In this document: positions 23,828 through 34,626 of the stretch, piece after piece | Layout: each line of letters starts with the position of its first letter | Position numbering within the stretch: position 1 is the stretch's first letter | Origin: Asterochloris sp. CNOR1 | Taxonomy: Eukaryota; Chlorophyta; Trebouxiophyceae; Trebouxiales; Trebouxiaceae | Reading direction: 5' to 3' | Assembly: GCA_963969365.1 (NCBI GenBank) | Contig: OZ017747.1 | Coordinates: 2,294,001 to 2,358,000 of the forward strand | Length of the DNA stretch: 64,000 nucleotides | Translations under genes and position numbers: made by a program | The notes under the pieces: model-generated | Database searches by the model: none | The model's input: the letters and a program-made list of their open reading frames with translations, nothing else | Told to the model about the DNA's origin: nothing

Positions 23828-23904
23828 TGGGTTCGAAGTCACACCCTGCGGCTCAACATGCCTGTTCATCATATAGTTGCAAACAGTGTCTCAGTCTGTT
23901 GTCA

Positions 23905-25288
23905 TCAACATTGTAGTTGAAACTGCTTCAAGCTCTCCCTTTCCATGTCATGGAGCGCTCCCGGCAAGACCAGTGAGTGCAAAGGTGCCCCAAAGTCTAC
24001 CTCCAGCAGCTGCTGCATGGTGCCAGCCACAAGCTGCTGGGAGTCGGCGCCCAGTCTGGCCAGCCCCACTGCAAGGGTGTCTAGACCGTATGCACCTGCC
24101 TTGCGGTTCCTCTCAACCTCAAGTAGCTGTTCTACAGCTGTGTTGACAGTCATGAACCGCGGCGGCTCATAAACCTTTTTGCCACGAGCCAGGGACTCCA
24201 GAGAGGGCTCTTTGACCTTGATGTCCAGCAGACACAGTGTGTGGGAGCCCATCCTTCTGTTCGCCAGTATCCTGTCATAAAAGCTATCAGGTCGCCAGGT
24301 TTCTGTGAAAAAGACGATGGACACAGCCTGCAGGGGCAGCCAGGCCACTTCTTCACGGGCTTAGTCAGAATGAAGGACTTCATGTATGCAGACAGGCCAT
24401 GTGCACGCTGTCGGAGCCAAACACCAGTCTGCAGGCTGACCTCTCCATACTTGTACAGCTGCAGCCCGCATGCCCCCACAGCATTCATGATGGAAGCATT
24501 GTGGATGACAGTGACCTGGATGCCCTCCTGCTGTGCTCGCATCTGCAGGTCATTGTGTGTCGTAGCCCTGAAGAGCACAGAGTAGGCTGTCAGCAAATGT
24601 GAGGCTGGCCATCCGCAATGCAGCACACCAGGCAGCGGCCGCCTGTGTCATTGAGTAGCCAGTGGAAAAGCATGAGGTGCGGGCCCGAGCAGAAATGACG
24701 CCCATGTGCCTGCATCTTGCTGACTTTGCACTGCTGGGGAACAGAGATGCGCTGCACACAGCAGCACATCTACCCTGCCTCAAACACCAGACATGCAGGG
24801 CTGGCACCTCACCCAAAGGGGTCACCCACAACCAGGAAGGCCACATCCTCCTCCTGAGCTCCTGCCAAGATGGCCTCAGACTCCTGCTCATGTGCAGGCT
24901 CTTGTTGAGGAGAGGGAGGTGGTGCCAGTGATGGGCAGCATGTGATGGCGCAATGCTAATTTACCGACTCCACCATTTCTCTGTCAGCTATGACGACCTC
25001 CTTGCCATAGAAGGCTTCCTGCAGGACATGCATGTGTTTCTCTGTGGGCCCCTGCAGGCCGGCAGATTCGGGCTGTGGCCTGGCGCACCAGTTGCTCCTT
25101 TGGAACAAGCAGCATGGATGTATATGCCTCCAAGTAGACACGCTGACTGCGCTTAACAGCCTCCAGGCCCCTGCATGTTGTCAAGCTGATGGTCAGCACT
25201 GCACGTGACCGGGCAGGGCAGCTTCTGCTACTCACTTGACGGTGATGTCCCTCTCATCTGCCAGCCCCAGCCCAATGATATACAACAT
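23905..25288 (-). CDS. DPH5: Diphthine methyl ester synthase
   Basis: SAM-dependent methyltransferase that builds diphthine methyl ester on the conserved His of translation elongation factor 2, in the cytosol. Six exons sum to 810 bp (269 residues). The start [18 protein letters not shown] matches the family N-terminus exactly. Next come [39 protein letters not shown] (the SAM-binding turn), [39 protein letters not shown] and a C-terminal block with [13 protein letters not shown] and PLHSLVL. Length and motifs are typical of eukaryotic DPH5. All introns are GT-AG. It converges with the upstream coiled-coil gene and diverges from the aminotransferase gene, with 223 bp between the two ATGs. Confidence 0.95.
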
Positions 25289-25511
25289 GAGCAGCTGATC
25301 TGGTAACGTTTGACCGATAGGTTACCCGGGACCACGGTCGTCGCGAGGTCAGCTGTCTGTCTTCCTTCCGCGAGTGACAGTGACAATTTAGCATTTGATA
25401 GTAACACACCTCATCTCCGACGTCCCATCAACAGCCAGTGTCATCAGGTACCTGTTGATTTTGAGCGGATGTAGTGCACATGTGAACCAAGGGCATCTTA
25501 CGTGCAGGTCC

Positions 25512-28429
25512 ATGGCAGCAGTCAAAGAGCAGCCCTCTGCTTATGCCAATGGCGATGACCAAGCCAACACATATTCTGAGAGGCCCGGGGAGCAGCTTTG
25601 CAAGATCTCTGACAAGCACCGCGCATCCACTACGCCCCTCAAGGCAAAAGTCATTGCTGGGCGGGACTCCCAGCTTGCAATGCTGGGTGCATGAGGCCTG
25701 TTCTCCTGCTGCAGATCCCCACGAGGCTGCTGATGGGCCCTGGACCAAGTCAGTGCTGCAGTGCCTCAGCTGCTGTCCTTTTCTGAGCAGCTTCAGGCCA
25801 GTGACACGAGCAAGGCCAAGCATTGCTGACAGTCTGCTGTGTGCCCTGCCTGCAGCCAATGCGCATCCCCGTGTCCTCGCTTCTCAGGTAGGCTTGCTTT
25901 CTTGGAAAGAATGGTGACCCAGATGCTACATAATAGGCCTGCTCTGCAGCCCCTTGCTGGCCAGACCTGCACTCAGCCTGCGCCCTGTCTGCTGCAGACC
26001 CTGCCTTTGCTGGGCCACCTGCACCCCCCTTTCCTGGCCATCATGGACGAAATTCAGGTCAGGAGAGCCGTTGCCTACACTGCTGGATGCATTGTGGACC
26101 GCCAAGACATTGCCGGCTCACCCCACATGCTTCTGGCTTCAGGAAGGTCTCCGCTACCTGTTCCAGACAGAGTCTCCTTATGTGCTGTACGTCAGTGGCA
26201 CTGGTGGGTGTGCCGAGTAAATTGCAGCCTTCGCTGCTGCCTGTCCTCACAACCAGCTGCCTGCATCTGGGCCCAAATGCGTGCGATTCTGCTGCAGGCC
26301 ATGCTGGCATGGAGGCAGCCATTGCCAATGTGCTGGAGCCTGGAGAGACCATCATTGTAGGCAACTCCGGCATCTGGGGCCAGCGCGTCTGTGATCTGAG
26401 CGAGAGATACGGAGGTCAGGCTGTTCCAAGCTTTGCTGCTGTGCCTGGAAATTCTCTGGATGACCCACCTGCCACCTTGCTGCCAGGTGCAAGCTCTCCT
26501 TTGCCACTGCAGGCAAGGTGGTCAACCTGGAATCGGGTCATGGGGCTGCCCTGTCCTTTGAGCAGATCGAAAAGGCAGTGTCAACTCACAAGCCAGCAGT
26601 TCTGTTCCTCTGCCAGGTGCAGCTTGGCCCTGACAGCAGTGGATGTTGCTGCGTTCATGTGGCTTGACTCTGCACCGCACAAGGGTTCCTCCTCATGCAC
26701 GTGCCATGCTGCGCTGCCACCAGGCACAGTCCCACCTGTGTACCTAGGTTCAGTGCCTTCCATGCTGCGATGCCCCCAGAATTGACCTTCGAGCCTGCCA
26801 TGCAGGGTGAGAGCAGCACAGGCGTGCACCAGAGCCTGGCAGGCATTGGCAATCTGTGCCACAAGCACAGTTGCCTGCTGCTGGTGGACTCAGTGTGCAG
26901 CGCAGGCGGGGTGCCACTGTTTGCGGATGCCTGGGGCATTGATGTGATGTACTCTGGCTCCCAGAAATGTCTCAGCGCGCCGCCAGGTGGGTGCCAAGAC
27001 CGGGCTGGCCCACCTGCGTACAGATTGCTGTGTTGGGGATTGAGGGTGCTAGAGCTCAGGCCGAGGTGGCAGGGTGGCCATTTGCCACCTTGACCGCCCA
27101 GGACAGCTGGCACAGCCTACTCGGGCACATCGCAGGCCAACTCATCGAACTGCGAAGAGCCTCTTTGATGCCCCGCAGGTGCTGCTCCCTTCATGATGAG
27201 CGAACGAGCCATGCAGAAGCTGAAGGGCCGGAAAGCAAAGCCCGCCAGCTACCTGCTGGACATGAACCTGATGGGAGATTACTGGTGGGCCGTTGCAAAC
27301 ATCTGGACTGCTGCATAGCTTGACTAACTACTGCTTCCAGCAGAAGATCATCCTCCATAAGCTTGACCCTGCTGCAGGGGCTGGTTTGGCAAGCGCTCCT
27401 ACCACGCAACTGGCAGCATCAGCACAGCGTGAGGCCTTTGCTGCCTTGCTTCTCATGGCTCACTCAGCACTGGGACAGCACACGTCTGCCCTTGTGCAAA
27501 CTACTTGCGTGCTACTTGCGTGCTTCGCTCACACAGCACTCCTGCATGCTGTCCAAGACAACTGAGGCTGTGCAGCAACATGCTGAGAGGTGTGCTGGGT
27601 GTCCTGCAGGTATGCCATGCGTGAGGCCCTGGCCATTGTTGCTGAGGAGGGGCTCGACACCATGTGGAAGCGCCACACCCAGCTGGCCAAGCAGCTGTGG
27701 CAGGGCCTGGCTGAGCTGGGGCTGGAGCCATTTGTCACTGTTGCAGAGGACAGGCATGCCTTGCATGAAATGCATTTGAACGAAACACTGCCTCAGGCAG
27801 AGCCTGCTCTACTGCAATCTCATCCATAAATGCAAGCTCCTGAGCCACTGACAGCAATGCGCCAGATTGCTTCTTGGTGTGTGTCAGGCAGGACCCCATT
27901 CTCTAGCTGAGGCTGTGGCACAGCTTGTGCTGCAAGACTGGCCATGAGGGCTGCCACACACCACCTCCCAAGCCTAGCGCCGAGCACGCCCACAGGCTGC
28001 TGCCTGCAGGCTGATCACCGTCAACACCATCAGGGTCCCCAAAGGCGTGGATGCACTGAAGCTGATAGCGCACGCCATGCAGACTTACAGCGTGGAGATT
28101 TCAGCAGGTATGGCTGCTGCTTCAGGTCCCTGCACTGGTGTGAGAGCAAGCATGAAAGATGATGCCTTTGCAGCTGAGACCACGTGGCAGCCCACGTGGG
28201 CCGCCCTGACTTCTGATGATTTTGAACAGCATGATCATGGTGACCAGAGCCTTGCAGGCAGTGGTGCCTCACACATGGCCTGTGCTGTGCACCTGCAGGT
28301 CTTGGCCCCTCAGCAGGTCAGGCATGGCGGGTGGGCGTGATGGGCTACAACGCTAGGGCTGAGGCTGTTGCCCTCGTTGTAAATGCCTTCAGGACAGGAC
28401 TTGCCGAGCAGGGTTACACAAAGAAATGA
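25512..28429 (+). CDS. Alanine-glyoxylate aminotransferase (class V, PLP)
   Basis: Transfers an amino group from alanine (or serine) to glyoxylate, giving glycine; in algae this serves photorespiration. Thirteen exons sum to 1251 bp (416 residues). Landmarks: LLMGPGPTN near residue 50, [45 protein letters not shown] and [12 protein letters not shown] with the PLP lysine at about K234, then [12 protein letters not shown] and [19 protein letters not shown]. The first 43 residues precede the conserved fold and do not look like a clear organelle signal. The C-terminus ends YTKK, not a classic PTS1. Two introns (25644-25714 and 27754-28009) start with GC, and both are needed for frame and for family motifs. 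It resembles animal AGXT at least as much as plant SGAT. Confidence 0.93.
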
Positions 28430-29562
28430 GCTTGAGATCATCTGCGTGGTTTGTAGCGTCCAGTGGCATTGCAAGCACTGCTGCCAGTCCTGTATGCAGC
28501 TCGTTAGTGTCTGCATAGTGGCTGTATCTTTGACCCATTGAGCCACATATAGAGATCTATACCCTCTGACCCCTGATGTGTGCTTGGCAGCCCTTGGCCA
28601 GTCTTGAAGAAATCTGTGAAGCCATATGAAAGCTCGGCGACACCTTTGGCCTGGCTTGAGGGGCCCCTCACCCTGACCCATCTCGAATCCGAGAGGATGG
28701 TAGGGCATAGAGCAGATGATTGCAACCTCTAAGGCAAACATGACAAGGCCAGAGCCGTGTCATATGGGAGCCTGAAGTCAGGCCACGCTGTCAATTTCTG
28801 ATGCACCTGAGCAGTCTTCCTGGTGCATGCGGCACCACTATGACAAGACCAGGCATCATGGATTGAGTTGGCCCCGCACTAGCATCATTTCAGTGTATTT
28901 ACATGACATCATCTTCAGCATCTGGCCTGCATGGAACACGATTTTCATGACTGCACCTCAAGCTCTCCCTGCAGTGGCTAAGTAAGACCAAAGCAATGAC
29001 TTGCGGAGTCTGCTACATCACCCATAGCTGACCTCCACACACAGGTGCTGAGCGTCGCCCTGAGATGCTAGCATCGCCACCCTGCTGCCATTGCACTGTC
29101 AGCCAAAGGAAGGCAGACTGCTGTCCACGTGCCACCCTCTGCCTCCTTGCTCCTGCTGCTCTGCTGATGTGCACCTGGCATCACCGTTTGTCTTGCTGCT
29201 CTGTGGTGTGAGCAAGTGAGCCCGTCAGCCACACTGAGCCTGAATCAGGTGCAGCTGATGCTGAGCAGTGAGTCAGCTAGCAAAGTCATGACATGATTCA
29301 GGCAGAGCCTGGCACAATCAAAGGCATCTTTGAATGCCAGAGTCACTCTGCAGGGAGGGGTACTCTGTGAGGGGGAGTGGGAGGCGTGAATGATGCCTCA
29401 CATTCACAAAGGGTGGCGTTGCTGAGGACCTCATGCTGAAGTTGGGACAATACTGCCTGCAATGGAAGAAGCTGCAGTCATGCAAGCAGCAGATACCTGA
29501 CCTACTTTAGCTTGTCTGACAAGACAGAGGGACCAATCTGTCTGTCTGGGACCAATCCAAGC
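28430..29562. other. Intergenic stretch, no gene recognised
   Basis: About 1.1 kb between two plus-strand genes, presumably the 3' UTR of the aminotransferase gene and the promoter and 5' UTR of the Pol III subunit gene. Open frames are short and show no conserved block. I see no RNA gene or repeat. Confidence 0.5.
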
Positions 29563-32500
29563 ATGGCCGCTGCAGAGCTATCAGAAGCATGCAGCACCAT
29601 CATCAGCACCCTGCAGAAAGCTCCCAAGGTGACAGCCTCAACCTCTGCGCCCAAGCTCCATGGAAAAGGTGCCTCCTTGGAGCCCCATGCCAGCCCCACT
29701 CACTTGCAAGTGTCTGTGGCAGGGAATTAGCGGAGCGGATCTCAACAAGGAGCTGGAGAAGTTTGCTGAGGACATGCGCAAGAATGCTATCAACAAATTG
29801 TCCCGTGATGGCAAGCTGAACATCCAGAAAAAGGATGGGGCTGTTTGGTTCCACTACAAGGAGGATGCAGGCGAGAGCGCCAGGTCAGTGCAACCAGACA
29901 TTGACGCCTTGCTGCTGGCTCAGCCAGCTTGCCATGTTGCTCTTCTTGTCGGCGCCAAATGCAGTGCAGGGGTCAGCCCATCTCCTGCCTTGAAGGCATG
30001 CCCATGCTACTGGCGCGCTTGTGCGTGTACTGGGTAATTGCCTGCTCAGCCGACAGCAGTGCAACATGTGCTGGGTTGCAGATTGAAGGGCATCAGCGCA
30101 GAGGAGATGCTTGTGCTGGAGCAGGTCAGAGAGGCAGGCAACACAGGTGATCATGGGGTTGCTGGTGTCCTGACTGTCACGTCTCATTCCTGTGCTAGAT
30201 GCCGCAATGCCTGCCAGCCAAAGAACTATGACACAGCGTGCCTGATCATCAAGTATAGGGCTGCATCACAGAGCAGATGCTGGTGCCTCGGCTGCTGCGG
30301 CAAATACCTTCCAGCACAAGCACTGTCTCACCAAACGGCAGCTGACATGCGTGCTCATGGTCATGGCTCTGCTGGTGCCAAAACTTCATCCCAGCTGACA
30401 TATAGCAATGAGTGCTCTGGCTTGGTTGCTCTGGCCTCGACTGTCCTCACTCTGGCTGGCCCATTTGTGTTGCTGGCTGCCTGAAGTCAGACTCCATGGC
30501 TCCTTCCACATTGTGGCATGCTCACAGCCACCTGCATCACAGCGGACGGACCTCAGGGCATGGCTGGCTTGCATGGCCTTGGCTTGGAAACAGGCGGCGG
30601 CATGGCTGCCTACATGTGCGTGCATCTCCAGAGGCCACCTTTGCAGAGTGGTCGGCGCATGCATCTCTCTGGCTGCCGCCAGTCATCCCTCCTGTGGCTG
30701 CCTACAGGCATCTGGACGCGGGACTTGAAGAGTAGGACCAATCTGCAGCAGGCCCAGATCACCAAGGTGCTCAAGCAGCTGGAGACGCGCCGTCTGGTCA
30801 AGTCCATACGCCCTGTCTCGGAGCCCAGCAAGAAGTTCTACATCAGCTTCGACATTGAACCCTCCACAGAGATCACGGGCGGCGCCTGGTGGGTTGCTGC
30901 GCTGCCCAGGGGTCGTGCTGCCCTGATGAAGCTGCGCTCAAATTGCCTGCATCATGCGGTCCTGTTGGCTCTGCCTCCCATGCTCGGCTGTCTTGTGGTG
31001 TCTTGAGAATTGCACCGAATTCACGGTGCCGGGGTATGCTGCTGCCATGTAGATCCACAATCCATTTCACTTCAGCCAGAGATGTTGCAGGGGCGCCTGG
31101 TGCGCGGTCGCTGCCCTGTGCTGTGAAGGTGTCTAATGCCCTTGTGTGACTAGCTCTCTGTGTTGTGCTCCCCAGTGAAATTAGCTGCCCTGCTGGCACA
31201 ATTTGTGGCATATTATTATCGCACAGCGCAAGCCAGCCGTGCCTGGCTGGCTGGGCATGAGCTAGGCTGGTGGCAGCCGCAAGCACATCAGTCTGCGGCA
31301 GCTGGTCAGCAATGTTGCGCTACCATGTGCTGCTCACTCATTGACCGAGAGCTGCCTTGAGATGGTTTGTGCAGGTATGCTGGCGAGGACTGGGATGCGG
31401 ACTTCATCGACATGCTGGCAGATATCTGCATGAGGATGATCACAAAAGTCCCACTCATCACCCTGCCTATCATTCTGCAAAGGATTGAGGAGTCGGTGAG
31501 TCCAGCTGATGTTGCATCAGCCTCACCATACATTCCACTCGCCACTCTGCCTGTGAACCCTCTGACGATTGAGGAGTCAGTGAGTGTTGCTACACCTGCA
31601 TAGTCCTGGGGCGCTGTTAAAACCCCTGATGAGTGGCACTGCCAACCTGTCAGTCAAATTTGGCCAACAGCCTGACACAGCAGAATGCCGCTGCCATCAC
31701 CTGCTGCACATCAATATGCATCCATCTTGTCCTCCATGTCAGATGTGGCTGCGGTGCAGGGCTGGTCAGATGCATCACCAATTTGCTTGACAGGAGGGGC
31801 TCAGCACAATGCAGCAGGCTGCTGTGCAGCTGGGTGGGTGTCACCACCTACAGCCACTCCTTGACATAATTCTGCTATCATCGTCATTGAGTGCAGCTGG
31901 CTACTGGCAGAGACTGGGCAAGATGCAGCTGGCTGCTGTGCAGCAACTGGTCAAAGATGCAGTGGCTGCTGCACTGTGGATGCTGAAGGTGCAGCCAGCA
32001 TTGACTCAGTCAGTAGTGCTGCGGTGCAGCTGGGTGCTGTGCAGGGGCTGGCCAAGATGCAGGGCTGCTGCACTGAAGATGTTGAAAGTGCAGGTGACCG
32101 TGGCAGACACCAATCAACCCTTGCTGCTGAGGTGGCGCAGGTTACTTTGGAGAGGCTGGTCACGAGGCACTGCGCCTGACATCACCACCAAGACCTTGAT
32201 TTTTAGGTGCTGCTGGCTGCTGTGCAGGGACTGGTCAAGATGCAGCTGCGCCTGGAGGATGTGTCCAGCATTGTGGACACGCTAGAGTCTGACTTCAAGA
32301 TTGAGAGAGTGCAGACACAGACAGGGGACGAGGACGCCTACCGGCCTGCACTGAGCAAGCTACCCGACAAGACAGAGTTCAATGACATCCCTTGCGGACG
32401 CTGCCCGGTAAGAGCCTGCACCGCCAGCCAGTCCGGGTGGCCGACACGAGGGCTGTTGTCACAAGACCCGCTGCCTAAGCAGCACAAGTCTGCTCACCGA

Positions 32501-32621
32501 CAAGTGGCGCCCCTGTGCATTGCAGGTTGTGCAGGAGTGCCATCCGGGGGGCGCCATCTCACCTCAGTCATGCCACTACTACAAAGAATGGCTCACCAAG
32601 CCACCAGATGCTGAGTTCTGA
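29563..32621 (+). CDS. RPC6: RNA polymerase III subunit RPC6 (RPC34)
   Basis: Subunit of the Pol III-specific RPC3-RPC6-RPC7 trimer that helps open promoters of tRNA and 5S genes in the nucleus. Seven exons sum to 891 bp (296 residues). The N-terminal half holds two winged helices (NKELEKFAEDMRKNAINKL, then RTNLQQAQITKVLKQLETR and KSIRPV). The centre reads KKFYISFDIEPSTEITGGAWY, and the third winged helix is EDVSSIVDTLESDF. The C-terminus keeps the four cysteines known to bind an iron-sulfur cluster (C261, C264, C270, C281; CGRCPVVQEC onward). All introns are GT-AG. Intron 5 (31496-32206) is filled with copies of its flanking exon ends. The 5' part of exon 6 is only weakly conserved. Confidence 0.93.
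31545..32105 (+). repeat. Decayed copies of exon 5 end and exon 6 start within an RPC6 intron
   Basis: Downstream of exon 5, positions about 31550-31592 repeat its end and donor (ATTGAGGAGTCAGTGAGTG versus ATTGAGGAGTCGGTGAGTC). Upstream of exon 6, three blocks at about 31891-31928, 31929-32012 and 32024-32105 repeat its start (for example GGTGCTGTGCAGGGGCTGG and GCCAAGATGCAG versus GGCTGCTGTGCAGGGACTGG and TCAAGATGCAG at 32214). None is needed for the family alignment. They carry substitutions and indels, so they look like old tandem duplications now spliced out. Confidence 0.65.
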
Positions 32622-32909
32622 CCCCTGCCAGTAAGATGACCAACCAAGCACTCGTTAAGGCCAGACGCGCAAAGTCAAATATCCATGCGGCCCTGATGAT
32701 TGGTCACTTACATACGCTGTATACCCCTTCGCACACTTCAACTGACTAACCTGACAGACTGTTGAATGCACCATTGACACACATGCTCAAGACGCTTGGC
32801 ATAGGAGCTTATGCATATATCAAAATTTAGAGTTCACACCTGGGTTCCTCTCTCTATCAGCGATCTAGCTGTCAAAACCTCTCTAGGCATACAGACACCG
32901 ACCAGAACC

Positions 32910-34521
32910 ATGGTCAAGGCAATCGCAGTGTGCACCAACCATCAGAAGCTCTTGGATGGCACATCAACCGGGTGCTGGTGAGCCTGGCTTCTGCGTGCAG
33001 TGCGGCAAAGGTCATCAGCACGGTGATGACAAGCATACATCAGATCATGCTGAGCTGGCGGTGACGTGATCTGGCCATCCCTCACTGATTCCACTCATGC
33101 TTGATGCAGGATGGAGGAGCTGGCAGCACCCTATTATATTTTCAATGCCGAGGGCTGGAGTGTGGATGTGGCATCCATGAAGGCAAGCCTGCCAGTCATC
33201 TGCCAGCAGCGTGCACTTGCGCATTGTGCCAGATGATCACCCAGCCATATGGCCTGCCTGCAGGGAGGCAAAGTGCCAATGGACCCTGCCAGGTGAGCCA
33301 TGTATCTGGTGCCTGCATGACGATCGGGAATGGCCGGCCTGCATCCTGCTGGTCCAAGACGCTGCACTCAGTCGAGGCCTGCCACTCACGTAACGTGTGT
33401 GGTCTGTCATCTCTCAGCGTAACCAAAACTGCCTAGGCAAATACAACAGGCCAGCCACACCCTTGTACCCCGCCTGCCTGCAGCATGGAGGGTGATTTCT
33501 TTACAGAGGCGGCCAAGAAATTTGCCCAGGAGAACAGCAGCTTGCTGGACAGCACGCCTGCAGTCTCATCGCTCAAGCCCGAGGAGGTGTGTAGAATCAG
33601 TGTGATTTTGCTTCATGTCAACGATATCTGACTGAAATTGTTGCGCAGTACGATGTTGTCTTCTTCCCGGGAGGTCACGGGCCGGTGTTCGATGGTAACC
33701 TGGCCTCAGACTTCGTCACAAAGTCATATGCCGCAGGTGAGGCACAGCCATGACCGCCCCATAGCATTGACTGGGGCCAACACGACTGTTTGTTTGGCTG
33801 CTGGGACGACTTGCAATCCTGACCGTTCTCGACAGCTTGGCGGCTGGCAGTGCTTTTGCCAGCCTTAGGGGTGCAGTGCTTGCTCTAACAACTTGTGGGA
33901 GCAGCAAAAAGCCCTTCTAGCTTCTTCAGGATTCTTTTGAGTTGCCAGCAGCGGGAAGCAGAGTGCTATACCTCCTATAGACCTGAGGCTGTTTGGCGCC
34001 ATTATGTGCAGGCAAGATCCTGTGCTCTGTGTGCCATGGGCCGGCAGTCTTTGTGCAAGGCCCCAAGAACCCTGAGGGCAAGCCTCTGGTATCTGGCAAG
34101 AAGGTCACAGGTTTCAGCAACAGTGAGGAGGCGGCTGTGGGCAAGACCAAGCTGGTGCCCTGGCTCTTGGAGGTTCGCCTTGCTTTGCATGAAGAGAGAC
34201 GCATGCTGTTTGGCAGTTTTCCAATGAGCAAGTCAACCTTTGCTCCAGCAAGCTCACTTGTTGTGTGTCTTTGTGGCACAGGACATGCTTAAGGAGCAGG
34301 GCGGCATATACAGCAAGGTGGACTGCATTTTGTACCCGCCCAGCTTTGTGTGCATTGCGCTGCTAGGGATCTCTGCATACATGAGCTTGGCTGCTGACAT
34401 GCAGGGGGCAGACTGGTCGCCCTATGTGGTTGCAGACGGCCGCCTGGTGACTGGCCAGAACCCACAGTCTTCTGAGAAAATGGCACATGAAGTCGTCAGG
34501 CTTGTCAAAGCCTCTGGCTGA
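32910..34521 (+). CDS. DJ-1/PfpI superfamily protein, Hsp31-like (glyoxalase III type)
   Basis: Class I glutamine-amidotransferase-like protein of the Hsp31/glyoxalase III branch, which converts methylglyoxal to lactate and/or acts as a chaperone or deglycase, probably in the cytosol. Eight exons sum to 675 bp (224 residues), with no obvious targeting signal. Visible motifs: MVKAIAVCTNH at the start, GCWMEELAAPYYIF, VASMKGGKVPMDPAS, YDVVFFPGGHGP, LCSVCHGPAVF with the nucleophile Cys at 128 followed by His, GKKVTGFSNSEE and LVTGQNPQSSEK. The nucleophile elbow and the acidic E/D positions are kept, so activity is plausible. The intron 33183-33263 has a GC donor. The gene converges on the metacaspase-like gene, 105 bp away. 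Confidence 0.92.
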
Positions 34522-34626
34522 TATGTGTTCTTTATGAGGATGGCCGTACGTGTTTCCAGTCCATTTCTTAGTTCACATCGAAGTTGCATCCAGAGGGTGT
34601 TGTTCAGTGCTACATTTGAGCATCGC

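Noticed and set aside
23828-23904. GGGTTCGAAGTCACACCC, resembling a tRNA T-arm
   Set aside because: No acceptor, D-arm or anticodon arm can be paired around it, and the 77-bp space is between two gene ends.
28310-28741. 143-codon minus-strand open frame after the aminotransferase
   Set aside because: It overlaps the last aminotransferase exon in antisense and has no recognisable conserved block.
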